Of a DNA stretch of 64,000 nt, positions 17,330-26,920 are shown piece after piece (positions within the stretch are counted from its first letter, which is position 1; each line of letters begins with the position of its first letter). The translations under genes were made by a program, and so were the position numbers. The DNA comes from Rhabdobacter roseus. Its GTDB lineage: Bacteria > Bacteroidota > Bacteroidia > Cytophagales > Spirosomataceae. The stretch lies in contig NZ_JACHGF010000002.1 in NCBI RefSeq assembly GCF_014202275.1, positions 868,001 to 932,000 of the forward strand, given 5' to 3'. Below the pieces are notes generated by a model that did not search any database, was not told the origin of the DNA, and saw only the letters and a list, made by a program, of their open reading frames with translations.

Positions 17330-18907
17330 ATGTCAACTAGCAAAAAGAGTTTCTTTGCCAATATAAAATATGATTTCCCCGCGGGCTTGGTTGTGTACCT
17401 GGTGGCACTACCACTCTGTTTAGGGATCGCTTTGGCATCAACGGGGCGCTCCGACCTCCTCTTCTCCGGCATTATTGCGGGCGTAGTGGGAGGCATCGTA
17501 GTAGGGGCACTGAGCGGGTCAGCCCTGGGGGTAGCGGGTCCGGCGGCCGGGCTTGTCATCATTGTACTCACCGCCATCGACACCCTGCAGAGCTTCGAGG
17601 CTTTTCTGCTGGCCGTGGTGCTGGCCGGGGTCATTCAAATCGTAGCCGGCTTGCTGAAGGCTGGTATCATCGGGTACTACTTCCCGTCGTCGGTCATCAA
17701 AGGCATGCTCGCCGCCATCGGGATCACACTCATTCTGAAGGAAATACCCCACGCCTTTGGGTACGACAAGGACTTCATCGGCGACGAAGCCTTTTTACAA
17801 ACCGACGGCCACAACACTTTTACGGAGCTTTACTACTCCGTCAAGTACAGCAGCACAGGGGCCATCATCATCTCGCTCGTTTCGCTGGGGCTGTTGCTGC
17901 TCTTCGATCGGCCCTTTATGAAGCAAATTCAGCTGTTTCGTTTTTTACCGGGTGCGCTCTTTGTGGTCATGATCGGGATTCTGCTCAATGTACTCTTTCA
18001 GGTAGTTCGGCCCGAGTGGGCTATGGGAGGTGAGCACCTGGTGCAGCTCCCCATTGCTTCAAGCCCACAGGAGTTCCTGAGCTTCTTCAAGACCCCTGAT
18101 TTCTCGGCTATCACCAATCCTAACGTGTACGTGGTAGCCATTACCCTGGCGATTGTGGCCAGTCTCGAAACGCTGCTGTCGGTAGAGGCTACCGACAAGC
18201 TGGATCCCTACAAGCGCAGTACGCCCACCAACCGTGAACTCATGGCCCAGGGCGTTGGCAATATGGTATCGGGGCTGGTAGGTGGTTTGCCCATCACGCA
18301 GGTGATAGTCCGTAGCTCGGCCAACGTAGAATCGGGCGGGCGTACGAAGCTCTCTGCCATCACGCACGGTGTCATCCTGCTGCTTTCGGCCATCGTCATT
18401 CCTACGTTTCTGAACCTAATCCCGCTGGCATCGCTGGCGGCCATTCTGCTGCTGGTAGGGTATAAGCTCTCGAAGTTCTCACTTTACCAAGGCATGTACC
18501 GGTTGGGCTGGGATCAGTTCGTCCCCTTTGTGGTGACGGTGATTGCCATCCTCATGACCGACCTCCTCAAAGGCATTGCCATTGGGATGGTTGTGGCGGT
18601 TTACTACATTCTTCGTAAGAACTACCGTCATTCGCACCACTACAAAAAGGAGGAATACAAAGATGGCGAGGTGATCCGGCTTATCTTGTCGGAAGAGGTG
18701 ACGTTCCTCAACAAAGGGAGCATCGGCCTAACGCTGGAAGAGCTGCCCGAAAACTCGACGGTGATCATTGATGGCTCCAAGTCGGTCGACATCGACTATG
18801 ACGTGCTGGAAATCATCCAGAACTTCAAGCTTCACACGGCACCGCTCAAAAACATCAAGATCGAAACCATTGGTATCCGGGACGTGAACGCCGTAGGCGG
18901 GCACTAA
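17330..18907 (+). CDS. SulP/SLC26-family anion (probably bicarbonate) transporter
   Basis: The 525-aa protein has about 10-12 membrane segments with the SulP start (D-F-P-A-G-L-V-V-Y-L-V-A-L-P-L-C-L-G-I-A) and the R-S-S-A-N-V-x-S-G-G-R-T-K segment. Residues about 445-525 form a STAS-like cytoplasmic domain. SulP proteins move sulfate, bicarbonate or other anions. The coupled carbonic anhydrase gene points to bicarbonate as substrate, by analogy with SulP-carbonic anhydrase pairs and fusions. A strong terminator follows at 18933-18967, so the pair forms one unit. Confidence 0.9.
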   Translation: MSTSKKSFFANIKYDFPAGLVVYLVALPLCLGIALASTGRSDLLFSGIIAGVVGGIVVGALSGSALGVAGPAAGLVIIVLTAIDTLQSFEAFLLAVVLAGVIQIVAGLLKAGIIGYYFPSSVIKGMLAAIGITLILKEIPHAFGYDKDFIGDEAFLQTDGHNTFTELYYSVKYSSTGAIIISLVSLGLLLLFDRPFMKQIQLFRFLPGALFVVMIGILLNVLFQVVRPEWAMGGEHLVQLPIASSPQEFLSFFKTPDFSAITNPNVYVVAITLAIVASLETLLSVEATDKLDPYKRSTPTNRELMAQGVGNMVSGLVGGLPITQVIVRSSANVESGGRTKLSAITHGVILLLSAIVIPTFLNLIPLASLAAILLLVGYKLSKFSLYQGMYRLGWDQFVPFVVTVIAILMTDLLKGIAIGMVVAVYYILRKNYRHSHHYKKEEYKDGEVIRLILSEEVTFLNKGSIGLTLEELPENSTVIIDGSKSVDIDYDVLEIIQNFKLHTAPLKNIKIETIGIRDVNAVGGH

Positions 18908-18932
18908 GCCCCATACACCAAGTACCCTTGAT

Positions 18933-18967
18933 CCGGCTGAGACTCAAACCCTCAGCCGGTTTTTTTT
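18933..18967 (+). terminator. Rho-independent terminator after the carbonic anhydrase-SulP unit
   Basis: A 9-bp perfect stem (18933-18941 with 18951-18959) is followed by eight T residues. Confidence 0.9.
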
Positions 18968-19098
18968 GCGAGGTACTGGGATTAATAGGATAAAAATCTG
19001 AGTGAATTGGGGGGGGGATTTGTGGAAAAAGAAATTCTTTTGGTTGCTTTAATGAAGGTGTAAACCAATACTCCGTCTCAGTAAGCCTTGTCTAATCC

Positions 19099-19920
19099 TC
19101 AGTAGTTTACGACTTCGTAGTCATAACTCCAGTAGATTTCTTTACCATAAGTTTTGTAAGTACCATCCTTGAATTTTTCCACGACTTTGTAGTTTTGCAC
19201 ATACCCTTTTGCGGTCTGTTTACCAAGTTGAGTGGGCACTATGTAGACAACGATACTGTTATCTTTTCCATCGTAAACTTTATTTCTACCACTTTTTGGC
19301 AGATCATAGTCTTTATTATAATCGCCAATAAATATCCTTAGGAGAGGGAATTCTAGGTGATCAAAATCAAACGTCAGTTTAAGTGAATCTTTGATTGAAA
19401 CTGTTTTTCTGCCTTTAATATCTCGAATTTGAACAGATGCTTTTTCTATAGCGCCAAGACTATCATATAAAGTAGTATAATTCACCCATTCCTTTCCGTT
19501 TACCTTAGCATAGTTTCCGGCAAATCGAAGTTTTTTGCCTGGAATATCATAGTACACGTATGCATTTCCCACTTTGACGCTATCATCAAATGTGGCCACG
19601 CTTTCTAAATTTCCACTTAAAAAATACGTGTTACAAGGGCCGGTTTTCTTATCGTTCTCCCAATAACAATCCTCCATTAGCTTGCCGTTCGGGAAATATC
19701 TTTTCAGACGGCCATATAATTTTCCATTAACTAGCGTCATTGAATCTTTTCTTGCACCGCTTGGGTAGTACGCCAAGAAAAGGCCTGTAGAATCATTGAT
19801 ATGTATGGTCTCCAATTCAACACTGCCATCTGGAAAATATCTAATTTCAGATTTTTTATCCGGTGAACAGGATATTAGAAATGAAATTAAGAAATATAAA
19901 AGCTGGTTACGTCTAATCAT
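19099..19920 (-). CDS. Lipoprotein with MORN-like (YwqK-type) repeats
   Basis: The 273-aa product has a lipoprotein signal ending L-I-S-C (Cys18), so it is lipid-anchored. From about residue 25 to 130 it holds repeated units of the form Y-F-P-N/D/S-G-x-L/V with following G-K-x-x-G-x-x-x-x-Y, which is the MORN-like pattern of YwqK-type proteins. The C-terminal half is unknown. The gene is AT-rich and almost lacks the GTAC motif, unlike its neighbours, so it may be a recent arrival. It is transcribed toward the SulP terminator and stands alone. Confidence 0.7.
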   Translation of the reverse strand: MIRRNQLLYFLISFLISCSPDKKSEIRYFPDGSVELETIHINDSTGLFLAYYPSGARKDSMTLVNGKLYGRLKRYFPNGKLMEDCYWENDKKTGPCNTYFLSGNLESVATFDDSVKVGNAYVYYDIPGKKLRFAGNYAKVNGKEWVNYTTLYDSLGAIEKASVQIRDIKGRKTVSIKDSLKLTFDFDHLEFPLLRIFIGDYNKDYDLPKSGRNKVYDGKDNSIVVYIVPTQLGKQTAKGYVQNYKVVEKFKDGTYKTYGKEIYWSYDYEVVNY

Positions 19921-20023
19921 TTTTTATCTACTCCTTTTGCTGTAAGTAGTCTACTTATCGTTTCCTTTATCGAAGAACTTGAAAGCTGGCCATAGTATTG
20001 TCAAAATTATAGTCTCCGCTGCT

Positions 20024-20101
20024 CGCCCCGATTTTCAATCGGGGCGCTGTCATTTAGCGTTTCAAACGCAAGTCAGAACTAACCCCAATTACAAATTGGG
20101 G
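20024..20101. repeat. REP-like triple-hairpin element
   Basis: Three perfect hairpins stand in a row: 20024-20046 (10-bp arms, loop TTC), 20057-20069 (GCGTTT/AAACGC) and 20083-20101 (CCCCAATT/AATTGGGG, loop ACA). The stem sequences differ from the elements at 3.6 and 4.6 kb, but the architecture (short palindromes with T(T)NAA-type tips, side by side) is the same. It lies between convergent-spaced genes, next to the icmF stop. Confidence 0.7.
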
Positions 20102-20111
20102 CTAGCCGTCA

Positions 20112-23100
20112 CTACATATTCCGCCGGTACTGCCCCCCTACCCCATACAGCGCCGTCGACAGCTGCCCGAGCGTACATACTTTGGTAGCTTCCATAAGGG
20201 CCGCAAAGACGTTGCCATCGCTACGGCTCGCTACCTTTTGTACCTCGCCCAGGGCCTGCGCTGCCTGCGCCGGTTGGGCGTGCTGAAAGGCCTGTCGAGC
20301 TTCGACGGCGTAGGTCTTCTCGGCTTCCGTAGCCCGGATCACCGCCGACGGCAAGCGCGTGGGTGAGCCCTGCGGGTCCAGGAAGGTGTTGACGCCCACG
20401 ATCGGCAAACTACCTGAGTGCTTGCGGGTTTCGTAGTAGTGGGACTCGTCTTGAATCTTGCCGCGCTGGTACATGCGTTCCATGGCCCCAAGTACCCCAC
20501 CCCGCTCGTTGAGACTCAGGAATTCCTGGTACACGGCCTCTTCTACCAGGTCGGTGAGCTCCTCGATGATAAAGGATCCCTGCTGCGGGTTTTCGTTGCG
20601 GGCCAGCCCAAACTCCTGGTTGATGATGAGCTGAATGGCCATGGCCCGGCGCACGCTCTCCTCGGTGGGCGTCGTGATGGCCTCGTCGTAGGCGTTGGTA
20701 TGCAGGGAGTTGCAATTGTCATAAATCGCCAGCAGGGCTTGCAGGGTGGTTCGGATGTCGTTGAAGGCAATTTCCTGCGCGTGCAGGCTCCGGCCCGAGG
20801 TCTGGATGTGGTACTTGAGCTTTTGGCTGCGCTCGTTGGCGTGATAGGTATACTTCATGGCCTTGGCCCAGATCCGTCGCGCCACGCGCCCCAGCACGGC
20901 GTACTCGGGGTCCATGCCGTTGGAGAAAAAGAAGGAGAGGTTGGGCGCGAAGTCGTCGATCTTCATGCCGCGCGCCAGGTAGTATTCCACCAGCGTGAAG
21001 CCGTTGGAGAGCGTAAAAGCCAGCTGTGAGATGGGATTGGCCCCGGCCTCGGCAATATGATAGCCCGACACCGACACGGAGTAGAAATTCCGAACCTGGT
21101 TTTGGATAAAGTACGCCTGAATATCGCCCATCATGCACAGGGCAAAGTCCGTGGAGAATATGCAGGTATTCTGAGCCTGGTCTTCTTTGAGAATATCGGC
21201 CTGCACAGTACCCCGCACCTGCCGCAGGGTGTCGGCTTTCAGCTGTTGGTACACCTCGGGCGCAAGTACCTGGTCGCCGGTGGTACCCAGGAGCAGGAGT
21301 CCCAGGCCGTCGTGCCCGGCGGGCAAAGTACCCTGGTAGCGCGCCCAGGTAGGTACTTCAAAGGGTTTCAGCCAGCCTTCGGCCCAGCCCTTCTCGACCC
21401 CACCCTGCCGGTTGATGTAGAGCTCACACTGCTGGTCGATGGCCGCATTCAGGAAAAAACCAAGTACCATGGGCGCGGGGCCGTTGATGGTCATGGATAC
21501 CGAAGTAGCCGGGTCGCAGAGATTAAAACCACTGTACAATTTCTTGACGTCATCGAGGGTACAGATGCTCACGCCGGAGTTGCCTACTTTCCCGTAAATA
21601 TCCGGCCGCCGGTCGGGATCTTCGCCGTAGAGTGTCACCGAGTCGAAGGCCGTGGAAAGCCGCTTGGCGGGCATACCCTGGGAGAGGTAGTGAAAGCGCC
21701 GGTTGGTACGTTCGGGGCCGCCTTCGCCCGCAAACATGCGCGTGGGGTCTTCTTCTTTTCTTTTTAGGGGAAATACTCCCGCCGTGTACGGAAACGCCCC
21801 GGGGACGTTCTCTGTCAGCAACCACCGCAGTATGTCGCCCCAGTCGCGGTAGCGGGGCAGGGCTATTTTAGGTACCTGCAGGTGCGAAAGCGACTCGCTA
21901 TACAGCGGCAGCTCGATGGTCCGGTCGCGCACGGTGTAGCGGTAGGTAGCGTGGCAGTAGCGCTCTTGGGTGGCGGGCCACTCGTCCAGGGCGCGTTGGC
22001 AGTCGGGCTGGAGCTGGCTCCGGAGCTGAGCCGTCCGCTGGCTGAGGTCATCCACCAAGGTACCTTCGGCGGATTGCTCCCGCAGGTACCTGAGGGTACC
22101 TTCCAGCTGGTAAAGCTGCGTAGCCAGCGCGGCCTGCTCCTCTACCCACTGTCCGTAGCGGCGGGCGGAGTCCACGATGTCGGCCAGGTACCTGACGCGC
22201 TCGGGCGGGATCGTCCCCGCGCGGTGGGTGGGGGTACTTGGCAAGGATGGTACTTCGTCGGCCCATTTCCCGGCCAGCCAGGCGTCGTTTTGCGCGTGCC
22301 GGGCTAGTTGCCGCGTGAGTAGCGCGTAGAGCTGGTTGAGGCCGGGATCGTTAAATTGCGACGCCACCGTACCCAGCACGGGTAGTTCGTCGTCAGGCGT
22401 TTCCCACAAATTATGGTTGCGGCGGTACTGCTTGCGCACGTCGCGCAGGGCATCCAGTGAGCCTTGTTTATCAAATTTGTTGATGGCGATCAGGTCGGCG
22501 TAGTCCAACATATCGATCTTTTCCAACTGGGTACCCGCGCCGTACTCGGCCGTCATCACGTACATACACAGGTTGGCGTAGTCGGTGATTTCCGAGTCGG
22601 ACTGCCCAATGCCCGACGATTCCAGAATGATCAAATCAAAACGGGCCGCCTGAAGTACCCCCAGGGCATCGGCTACGTGGCGGCTGAGGCTGCGGTTGCC
22701 CCCGCGCGTGGCCATAGACCGCATGAAGACACGCCCACCGTGAAACCCGGGATGCAGCGCGTTCATCCGGATGCGGTCGCCGAGCAGCGCCCCGCCCGAG
22801 CGCCGCCGCGTAGGATCTACCGACACGATGGCCACGGTTTTGTCCGTAAAATCGAGCACGAAACGGCGCACCAGCTCATCCACCAGCGACGATTTCCCCG
22901 CTCCACCCGTACCCGTGATGCCCAGCACCGGCGCCACGGTTTTTGCCACCGGCAGCTCCCTGGCTACCCCCAACTCGGCGTAGGTAATCAGCCGCGCCAG
23001 TGTGGACGCATCCGGCGGGTGCAGCTCGGCAGGTACTTTAAAAGGCAGCGCTTCCAGCGAAAAATCACAGCGCGCCACCAGGTCGTTGATCATGCCTTGC

Positions 23101-23492
23101 AAGCCCAAGGCTCGGCCGTCGTCGGGCGAGTAGAGGCGCGTAATGCCGTAGGCGTGCAGTTCTTCGATTTCCGTTGGGAGGATGGTCCCGCCGCCACCGC
23201 CAAAGATTTTGATATGCCCGCCGCCTTTTTGCTGCAGCAAGTCGTAGAGGTACTTGAAAAATTCCAGATGCCCGCCCTGGTAGCTCGTGATGGCAATGCC
23301 CTGCACGTCTTCCTGAATGGCCGTCTCGACGATTTCCTGTACCGAGCGGTTGTGCCCCAGGTGGATCACCTCCGCTCCGGTGGCCTGCATGAGTCGGCGC
23401 ATGAGGTTGATAGCGGCATCGTGGCCGTCGAAAAGACTCCCGGCCGTCACGATTCGTACGGGATGCCTAGGGGTATAGATAGGTGTACTCAT
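20112..23492 (-). CDS. icmF: Fused isobutyryl-CoA mutase (B12-dependent mutase with built-in G-protein chaperone)
   Basis: The 1126-aa protein has the IcmF domain order: N-terminal B12-binding domain (D22-x-H24, the histidine that coordinates cobalt, then G-G-G-G near 98-102), MeaB-like GTPase (P-loop G194-TGGAGKSS at 194-202) and the large acyl-CoA mutase barrel (from about residue 560). Separate methylmalonyl-CoA mutases lack the internal GTPase. IcmF interconverts isobutyryl- and n-butyryl-CoA, and some members also act on isovaleryl/pivalyl-CoA; substrate choice cannot be settled by eye. The GTPase loads and protects the cofactor. No other acyl-CoA gene is nearby. Confidence 0.93.
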   Translation of the reverse strand: MSTPIYTPRHPVRIVTAGSLFDGHDAAINLMRRLMQATGAEVIHLGHNRSVQEIVETAIQEDVQGIAITSYQGGHLEFFKYLYDLLQQKGGGHIKIFGGGGGTILPTEIEELHAYGITRLYSPDDGRALGLQGMINDLVARCDFSLEALPFKVPAELHPPDASTLARLITYAELGVARELPVAKTVAPVLGITGTGGAGKSSLVDELVRRFVLDFTDKTVAIVSVDPTRRRSGGALLGDRIRMNALHPGFHGGRVFMRSMATRGGNRSLSRHVADALGVLQAARFDLIILESSGIGQSDSEITDYANLCMYVMTAEYGAGTQLEKIDMLDYADLIAINKFDKQGSLDALRDVRKQYRRNHNLWETPDDELPVLGTVASQFNDPGLNQLYALLTRQLARHAQNDAWLAGKWADEVPSLPSTPTHRAGTIPPERVRYLADIVDSARRYGQWVEEQAALATQLYQLEGTLRYLREQSAEGTLVDDLSQRTAQLRSQLQPDCQRALDEWPATQERYCHATYRYTVRDRTIELPLYSESLSHLQVPKIALPRYRDWGDILRWLLTENVPGAFPYTAGVFPLKRKEEDPTRMFAGEGGPERTNRRFHYLSQGMPAKRLSTAFDSVTLYGEDPDRRPDIYGKVGNSGVSICTLDDVKKLYSGFNLCDPATSVSMTINGPAPMVLGFFLNAAIDQQCELYINRQGGVEKGWAEGWLKPFEVPTWARYQGTLPAGHDGLGLLLLGTTGDQVLAPEVYQQLKADTLRQVRGTVQADILKEDQAQNTCIFSTDFALCMMGDIQAYFIQNQVRNFYSVSVSGYHIAEAGANPISQLAFTLSNGFTLVEYYLARGMKIDDFAPNLSFFFSNGMDPEYAVLGRVARRIWAKAMKYTYHANERSQKLKYHIQTSGRSLHAQEIAFNDIRTTLQALLAIYDNCNSLHTNAYDEAITTPTEESVRRAMAIQLIINQEFGLARNENPQQGSFIIEELTDLVEEAVYQEFLSLNERGGVLGAMERMYQRGKIQDESHYYETRKHSGSLPIVGVNTFLDPQGSPTRLPSAVIRATEAEKTYAVEARQAFQHAQPAQAAQALGEVQKVASRSDGNVFAALMEATKVCTLGQLSTALYGVGGQYRRNM

Positions 23493-23703
23493 GCGTAGTC
23501 AAGGATATAGAATCAAGGCAACACCGGCCCACACGCTTATTCAGGCGGGTCGTTTAGGCGAAGGTACTTGTTTTGGCCTATGTAAAGAAAAATCAGTACT
23601 CCTGGAAGTACCTAAAAAAAGACATGCAAAACAAAAATCCCCCCGGTAAATTGACTGGCCTGTCAGCACCGGGGGGACATGAATGGGTAATAGGTACTTT
23701 GCG

Positions 23704-24189
23704 CTAAGGGCTATTAGGATTGCCGCCGCGTTGCTTCAGCCGTTGCAGGAGCATCTCGTTGAAGGTTCGCTCGGCTTTGTATAGCTCCGCTACTTGACTG
23801 GCCGACAGTACTTTCAGAAAGCGCGACTGGTATTCCTTTTCCAGATCCAGCTCCTTTTGTTTCAGCTCCTGTACCTCTTTCAGGTTAGAAAGTACCTGCT
23901 CGTCGGTAGTCCCGGCCGCTTTTTTCTCGCTGATGATTTTGCGTTGCGATCGGTGGATCTCGCGCCGCTTTTGGGAATATTCGTTATAAACGGGCCAAAA
24001 CTCGGTCGATTGCTCGGGAGTCATGGCCAGCCGGTTGGTGATGATGGCCGTTCGGGCGTCCTGGATGCGTTGCATCTCTTCGCTCGAACGCCGTTGCGCC
24101 CAGCCGTCGGTGATCGAAAAAGTTAGCGCCATCAGTACCATCCATAGGAGGCGCTTGGGGTACATAGGGCTTTTTTGAGACGTGTTCAT
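23704..24189 (-). CDS. Periplasmic CnrX/Spy-like helical sensor protein of an ECF sigma operon
   Basis: The 161-aa product has a signal peptide or anchor (about residues 12-31, ending G-W-A-Q) and a helical domain with an L-x-M-T-P-E-Q segment like the LTxxQ motif of Spy/CpxP/CnrX proteins, then two long charged helices. It is the last gene after an ECF sigma factor and a short membrane protein. In CnrYXH-type systems such a periplasmic protein senses metal or envelope stress and controls the anti-sigma factor; a similar role here is inference. Confidence 0.7.
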   Translation of the reverse strand: MNTSQKSPMYPKRLLWMVLMALTFSITDGWAQRRSSEEMQRIQDARTAIITNRLAMTPEQSTEFWPVYNEYSQKRREIHRSQRKIISEKKAAGTTDEQVLSNLKEVQELKQKELDLEKEYQSRFLKVLSASQVAELYKAERTFNEMLLQRLKQRGGNPNSP

Positions 24190-24204
24190 TTCGCGTACTA
24201 AAAT

Positions 24205-24645
24205 TTAGATGGTTTCCGTAAGGGGAAGGGTCTCTATGAGTTGTTGCCGAATAAAGTCGTCATCCAGGCCATCGAGGTAATACAGTAGCGTAGAGTCCGT
24301 AGCAAAAGCTTCCTGGACAACCTGGTGCTCACTGAGATCGAAGTAGCTGATATTCTGCTCCTCGAGGTACTCGATGATGGCCCCGTCACTGATGCCGCTG
24401 AGTGGCTCCATCCCGATGGCTTCCTGCCGCTCAGGATACGTAAACCACACCAAAAGGGCGATCACGCTCATGGCGGCAGCCGTGATGAAAGACCGTTGCC
24501 ATGACCAGTTGAAAACCGGATTTTTTTCTGGTGTAGCGGGGATGCGGGATTGGACGATCGATGGTAAACGCTCAAAGTACCCTTCGGGGACCTCGAAAGG
24601 TACCTCCCGCTTTAAATCTTCGAGCCGTATACGATTGTTATTCAT
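24205..24645 (-). CDS. Putative membrane anti-sigma factor
   Basis: The 146-aa protein has a cytoplasmic N-terminal part (about residues 1-50) with V-P-E-G-Y-F, a pattern frequent in short anti-sigma-like proteins of Bacteroidota, one membrane helix (about 52-70) and a periplasmic tail. It lies between the sigma factor gene (55 bp upstream) and the CnrX/Spy-like gene (15 bp downstream). Position, size and topology fit an anti-sigma factor; no zinc-binding HxxxCxxC motif is present. Confidence 0.65.
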   Translation of the reverse strand: MNNNRIRLEDLKREVPFEVPEGYFERLPSIVQSRIPATPEKNPVFNWSWQRSFITAAAMSVIALLVWFTYPERQEAIGMEPLSGISDGAIIEYLEEQNISYFDLSEHQVVQEAFATDSTLLYYLDGLDDDFIRQQLIETLPLTETI

Positions 24646-24700
24646 GGTATTAACTTTTTATGCATTAGCTTGGAGTAAGACCCACCCCACCGTCAAAAGT

Positions 24701-25243
24701 TTAATCGGTACCATTTAAATAATCTTCAATTTTTTTAGAAGCAAAATGATAGGAAGCTTTCAGCGCTCCTACGGACGTACCCGTCACCTCGGCCATGTCC
24801 TCGTACGACATCTCCTCAAAGTACTTCAGGTTAAAAACCAGCCGCTGCTTATCGGGCAGTTTCAGAATGGCTTTTTGCAATTTTAGCTGAATATCGTCCC
24901 CGCTCACCAATGGGTCCGACGCCAGCTTGTCTCCCAGTTCCTCCTCGATGTCATGAATGGGGACAAAAAAACGACGACGCTTTTTGTTCAAAAAATTGAT
25001 GGACTCGTTGGTGGCGATGCGGTACAGCCAGGTATAAAACTGAGAATCACCCCGAAAGCGTTCCAGGGCTTTCCAGGCCTTGATGAATACTTCCTGGGTA
25101 ATATCATCGGCGTCGTCGTGGTCGATGACCATCTTCCGGACCAGCCAATACACCTTCTGCTGGTACTTTCGCACCAGTTGATTGAACGCGTTACGACGCG
25201 TCTCGGGATTACTATATAATTCTAGTAACTCTTCGTCGGACAT
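24701..25243 (-). CDS. ECF-type RNA polymerase sigma factor
   Basis: The 180-aa protein has sigma region 2 (about residues 20-85, with D-D-A-D-D-I-T-Q-E-V-F and the W-L-Y-R-I-A-T-N segment) and region 4 (about 125-178, L-P-D-K-Q-R then an E-M-S-Y-E-D-M-A helix-turn-helix). It lacks regions 1.1 and 3, as ECF factors do. It heads a three-gene operon with a membrane anti-sigma-like protein and a periplasmic sensor, which it probably autoregulates. Confidence 0.92.
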   Translation of the reverse strand: MSDEELLELYSNPETRRNAFNQLVRKYQQKVYWLVRKMVIDHDDADDITQEVFIKAWKALERFRGDSQFYTWLYRIATNESINFLNKKRRRFFVPIHDIEEELGDKLASDPLVSGDDIQLKLQKAILKLPDKQRLVFNLKYFEEMSYEDMAEVTGTSVGALKASYHFASKKIEDYLNGTD

Positions 25244-25306
25244 TCTTCGCAGGCTAAGCTAGCTAGCAATAGGGCTGGTGAATAGTGGTTTTGAGTAGAT
25301 GCAGCC

Positions 25307-25345
25307 CAAGGTACCTGGGCAAAGTACCTTCCTCCAGGTACCTTG
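25307..25345. repeat. Inverted repeat built from the GTAC motif
   Basis: CAAGGTACCTGG (25307-25318) and CCAGGTACCTTG (25334-25345) are perfect inverted copies with 15 bases between them, which hold a further AGTACC. The hairpin lies between the transketolase end (25371) and the sigma factor start (25243), both on the minus strand, and could act as a transcription stop. No T-tract is obvious. Confidence 0.6.
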
Positions 25346-25370
25346 AACTGCTACTCTTCACAGACTGGTT

Positions 25371-26327
25371 TTATTTTTTTCGTTCGATCGCCCGTTTCGC
25401 GGCGGCTACTATATCCTTGGCCGACAGCCCGTATTTTTCCATCAGTTGGGCGGGAGTACCGCTTTCACCAAAGCTATCGTCGACGGCTACGTACTCCTGC
25501 GGGGCCAGGTGTTTTTTGACCAGTACCTGCGCTACGCTGTCGCCCAGGCCGCCGAGGCGGTTGTGCTCTTCGGCCGTCACTACGCAGCCCGTTTTGGCTA
25601 CGGATTTCAGAATTGCCTCCTCGTCCAGGGGCTTGATGGTATGTATGTTAATGATTTCGGCGCTGATGCCTTCGGCTTCCAGCTGCTCACCGGCCTGGAT
25701 GGCCTCCCACACCAGGTGACCCGTCGCAAAAATACTCACATCGGTACCTTCGTTGACCATCCACGCCTTTCCGATCTCAAATTTTTGGTCAGGGTCCGTG
25801 AAAATAGGGATTACCGGCCGACCAAAACGCAGGTACACCGGCCCTTCGTAGTCGGCGATGGCGATGGTAGCGGCCTTGGTCTGGTTATAATCGCACGGAT
25901 TTATGACGGTCATGCCTGGTAGCATTTTCATCATGCCAATGTCTTCCAGGATCTGGTGCGTGGCCCCGTCCTCGCCCAGCGTAAGGCCCGCGTGTGAGGC
26001 GCAGATCTTCACGTTTTTGCCCGAATAAGCCACACTTTGCCGGATCTGGTCGTAGACGCGGCCCGTGGCAAAGTTGGCAAAGGTGGTGGCGAAGGGAATT
26101 TTGCCGCCGATGGTCAAGCCCGCCGACAGGCCAATCATGTTGGCCTCGGAGATCCCACACTGGAAAAACCGCTCGGGATTTTCTTTTATAAAAGCGTCCA
26201 GTTTCAGGGAGCCTACCAGGTCGGCGCATAGCGCCACCACGTTGGGGTTTTGCTGGCCCAATACCTGCATGCCCGCGCCAAAGCCGGAACGCGTATCTTT
26301 CTTTTCGGTGAAGGTGTATTTTTTCAT
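25371..26327 (-). CDS. Transketolase, C-terminal subunit
   Basis: The 318-aa protein covers the pyrimidine-binding and C-terminal domains of a split transketolase: R-S-G-F-G-A-G-M near the start, I-S-E-A-N-M with the catalytic Glu, the F-A-T-F-A-N-F-A segment and a late T-A-E-E-H-N-R-L-G-G-L-G. With the N-terminal half it moves two-carbon units between sugar phosphates using thiamine diphosphate. The partner gene is at 27971-28828, but two unrelated genes lie between. An AT-rich 56-bp leader (26328-26383) could hold its own promoter. Confidence 0.93.
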   Translation of the reverse strand: MKKYTFTEKKDTRSGFGAGMQVLGQQNPNVVALCADLVGSLKLDAFIKENPERFFQCGISEANMIGLSAGLTIGGKIPFATTFANFATGRVYDQIRQSVAYSGKNVKICASHAGLTLGEDGATHQILEDIGMMKMLPGMTVINPCDYNQTKAATIAIADYEGPVYLRFGRPVIPIFTDPDQKFEIGKAWMVNEGTDVSIFATGHLVWEAIQAGEQLEAEGISAEIINIHTIKPLDEEAILKSVAKTGCVVTAEEHNRLGGLGDSVAQVLVKKHLAPQEYVAVDDSFGESGTPAQLMEKYGLSAKDIVAAAKRAIERKK

Positions 26328-26383
26328 TAGGATCGTTATTTTTCTAAATCTAAACTAGTTGATTGCAATTTGTTTTAATTTCT

Positions 26384-26920
26384 TTAAAAAATAAGCCGCA
26401 CTAGGGCAATTGGGATGGCGGGCGGCCTGTCGATGGAGAAGCCGTATTTCAACATTCGCGCCGCGAAAATATCCTTTACGCCAATGCCTCGATTTTGTTT
26501 TTCTATAAAAATGCTTTTCAACGTCTGGAAAGGTACTTCTTCTGCCTCGGGTTTATCAAAATCAAACGCTTCTTTTAGCAAAGTACTTAACGTAGTACTA
26601 TCCGCTAAAAACCAAGCCTCAATTTTCCTGACGGCTACGACAATCACCCGGTTTTCGGCGCTAGTAATCCGCTCTTTGGTGACGGTGATGCAGGCATCTT
26701 CATCCAGATCGGTAAGAAGAAGTACCTTCTCGGCATCATTGGCCTCTAATAATGCCAACGATTCTTTCAAGTTCTCGGGCAGCAAATTACCACTCCCTTT
26801 GATGTCAATAACCGGCTTTACACATTCGATTCCCAAACGGCGAAGGAGCTGCTGGAACTTTTCAGATTCGACTATTTTTCGCTCCGTCTTACCTTCACAT
26901 ATAAACCCTACCTTTACCAT
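26384..26920 (-). CDS. TOPRIM-domain protein (DUF4276-like), partner of an SMC/OLD-type ATPase
   Basis: The 178-aa protein begins with a TOPRIM-like strand and motif I-C-E9-G-K-T-E13, followed by an acidic D71-L-D73-E-D75 motif: the two metal-binding parts of a TOPRIM nuclease or primase fold. An E101-A-W-F-L-A-D motif follows, as I recall for DUF4276-type proteins. The start ATG overlaps the stop of the ATPase gene by seven bases, so the two are coupled. ATPase plus TOPRIM is the logic of OLD, Gabija and PARIS phage-defence systems; the function here is inferred. Confidence 0.75.
   Translation of the reverse strand: MVKVGFICEGKTERKIVESEKFQQLLRRLGIECVKPVIDIKGSGNLLPENLKESLALLEANDAEKVLLLTDLDEDACITVTKERITSAENRVIVVAVRKIEAWFLADSTTLSTLLKEAFDFDKPEAEEVPFQTLKSIFIEKQNRGIGVKDIFAARMLKYGFSIDRPPAIPIALVRLIF

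Noticed and set aside
20024-20101. A CRISPR array at the cluster of palindromes
   Set aside because: The hairpins differ in sequence and have no regular repeat-spacer unit; no cas gene is present.
22464-23498. Long open frame on the plus strand opposite icmF (344 codons)
   Set aside because: It lies wholly antisense to a clear B12-mutase domain; its composition (many His, Arg, Gly, Val) is what a GC-rich antisense frame gives, and no domain is recognisable.
26328-26383. Target-site duplication flanking the ATPase-TOPRIM insertion
   Set aside because: I compared this gap with 27913-27970 and saw no matching direct repeat, so no mobile-element boundary can be claimed.
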